DNA from: Hymenopellis radicata
Taxonomy: Eukaryota > Basidiomycota > Agaricomycetes > Agaricales > Physalacriaceae
NCBI GenBank assembly: GCA_015501595.1
Contig: JADNRX010000017.1
Location: 310,001-374,000, forward strand
Reading direction: 5' to 3'
DNA length: 64,000 bases
A program made the translations under genes and the position numbers. Below, one piece after another: positions 63,487 through 64,000 of this stretch; position 1 is the stretch's first letter; each line of letters starts with the position of its first letter. Below the pieces are notes generated by a model that had not been told where the DNA came from, searched no databases, and saw only the letters and a program-made list of their open reading frames with translations.

Positions 63487-64000
63487 AGTGATTGGCGCCA
63501 GCCAATAGAATGTAAGAGAAGCCATGTTAGTCGTAGACGTTTTGTAATATCAGCCTTCTACATCTTCGCAACTTAGGGCCGCCGCTGTCTATCAAGATTA
63601 GGGTTTGCACATGGGTTGAACAACGCCACATATTGTTATTCGACAAAAGTTTGGGATCATTTCTATTGTTGCGTTCGAAACCGACCCAGAAATGTGCCTC
63701 ATCTCTGTCATTCAAACTCACGTCGGCGGAAGGCCATTGTCGTTATTATCAAGGTTTGGCGGGCTTTCAACTTACTCGCGGCTTCCGGTCCGACCACATC
63801 TTTTAAGCTCCCGCCCCAAGAGGAAGCAGATCTCTGGATCTCGCACACAGACTTTGCCACGCGAGCGCCTCGTTTCTAGGGTCTGCCGTTCATGCCGGTC
63901 TGCCTCATGGTGTCGGGCCCGCCTTTTTTAGTACGGCTGCGCCCCGTACATGGCTGTTTTGCCGTGCTCTTCAAGGAGAACTGCAGAGCAGAGCGACGAT
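63487..64000. other. right end, nothing identified
   Basis: About 500 bases with short frames on both strands and no family features. A gene may begin beyond the window. Confidence 0.35.

Overview
This window is nuclear DNA of a basidiomycete fungus, most likely a mushroom-forming agaricomycete. Almost every gene is broken by many short GT-AG introns of about 45-60 bases. The protein families also fit: several divergent P450s, DUF6534 membrane proteins, BBE-like FAD oxidases, an adenylate-forming A-T-R reductase, CAP10 glycosyltransferases, SRPK-like kinases, AAA-ATPase-like proteins and CipC. CDS coordinates run from start to stop and include introns. Exon joints were read by eye.

Left block (1-18 kb): the tail of an unknown protein, a degenerate AAA-ATPase-like gene and a broken SRPK-like kinase. 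Then come a secreted BBE-like FAD oxidase (3.4-6.1 kb), a P450 (P450-a, 6.9-9.2 kb), a DUF6534 membrane protein (11.1-13.1 kb) and two divergently transcribed delta-12-type fatty acid desaturases (13.3-14.8 and 15.6-17.2 kb). Middle block (18-37.4 kb): a P450 N-terminal fragment, cyclin C, an NmrA-like reductase, P450-c, an SDR, P450-d, an alpha/beta hydrolase, a DFR-like reductase and an A-T-R adenylate-forming reductase. Together 3.4-37.4 kb looks like a biosynthetic gene cluster. The desaturases, P450s and FAD oxidase could desaturate and oxygenate an acyl chain, the A-T-R enzyme could activate and reduce a carboxylate, and the SDRs and hydrolase could tailor it. A polyacetylene-type or other fatty-acid-derived product is my inference.

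The most striking structural feature is a probable 24-kb inversion between about 17,978 and 41,983. At the left junction a P450 N-terminal half runs into the 3' piece of a CAP10 gene. At the right junction a decayed CAP10 gene runs into the C-terminal remainder of a P450. The joints are complementary to the base. Reversing the segment rebuilds one P450 and one CAP10 gene, and moves the housekeeping cyclin C gene from the middle of the cluster to its edge.

Right block (37.4-64 kb): a repeat-rich stretch with minisatellites, a 31-bp inverted repeat and a PHO84-type transporter relic; the P450 remainder; an intact CAP10 glycosyltransferase; a CipC-like protein; and a 978-bp nonautonomous DNA transposon with 31-bp terminal inverted repeats and an exact 8-bp target duplication. 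After these come kinase-like and phosphotransferase genes, a tandem duplication carrying two 7-TM receptor-like genes with an Ask1 pseudogene between the units, two small unknown genes and a phytanoyl-CoA dioxygenase-like gene.
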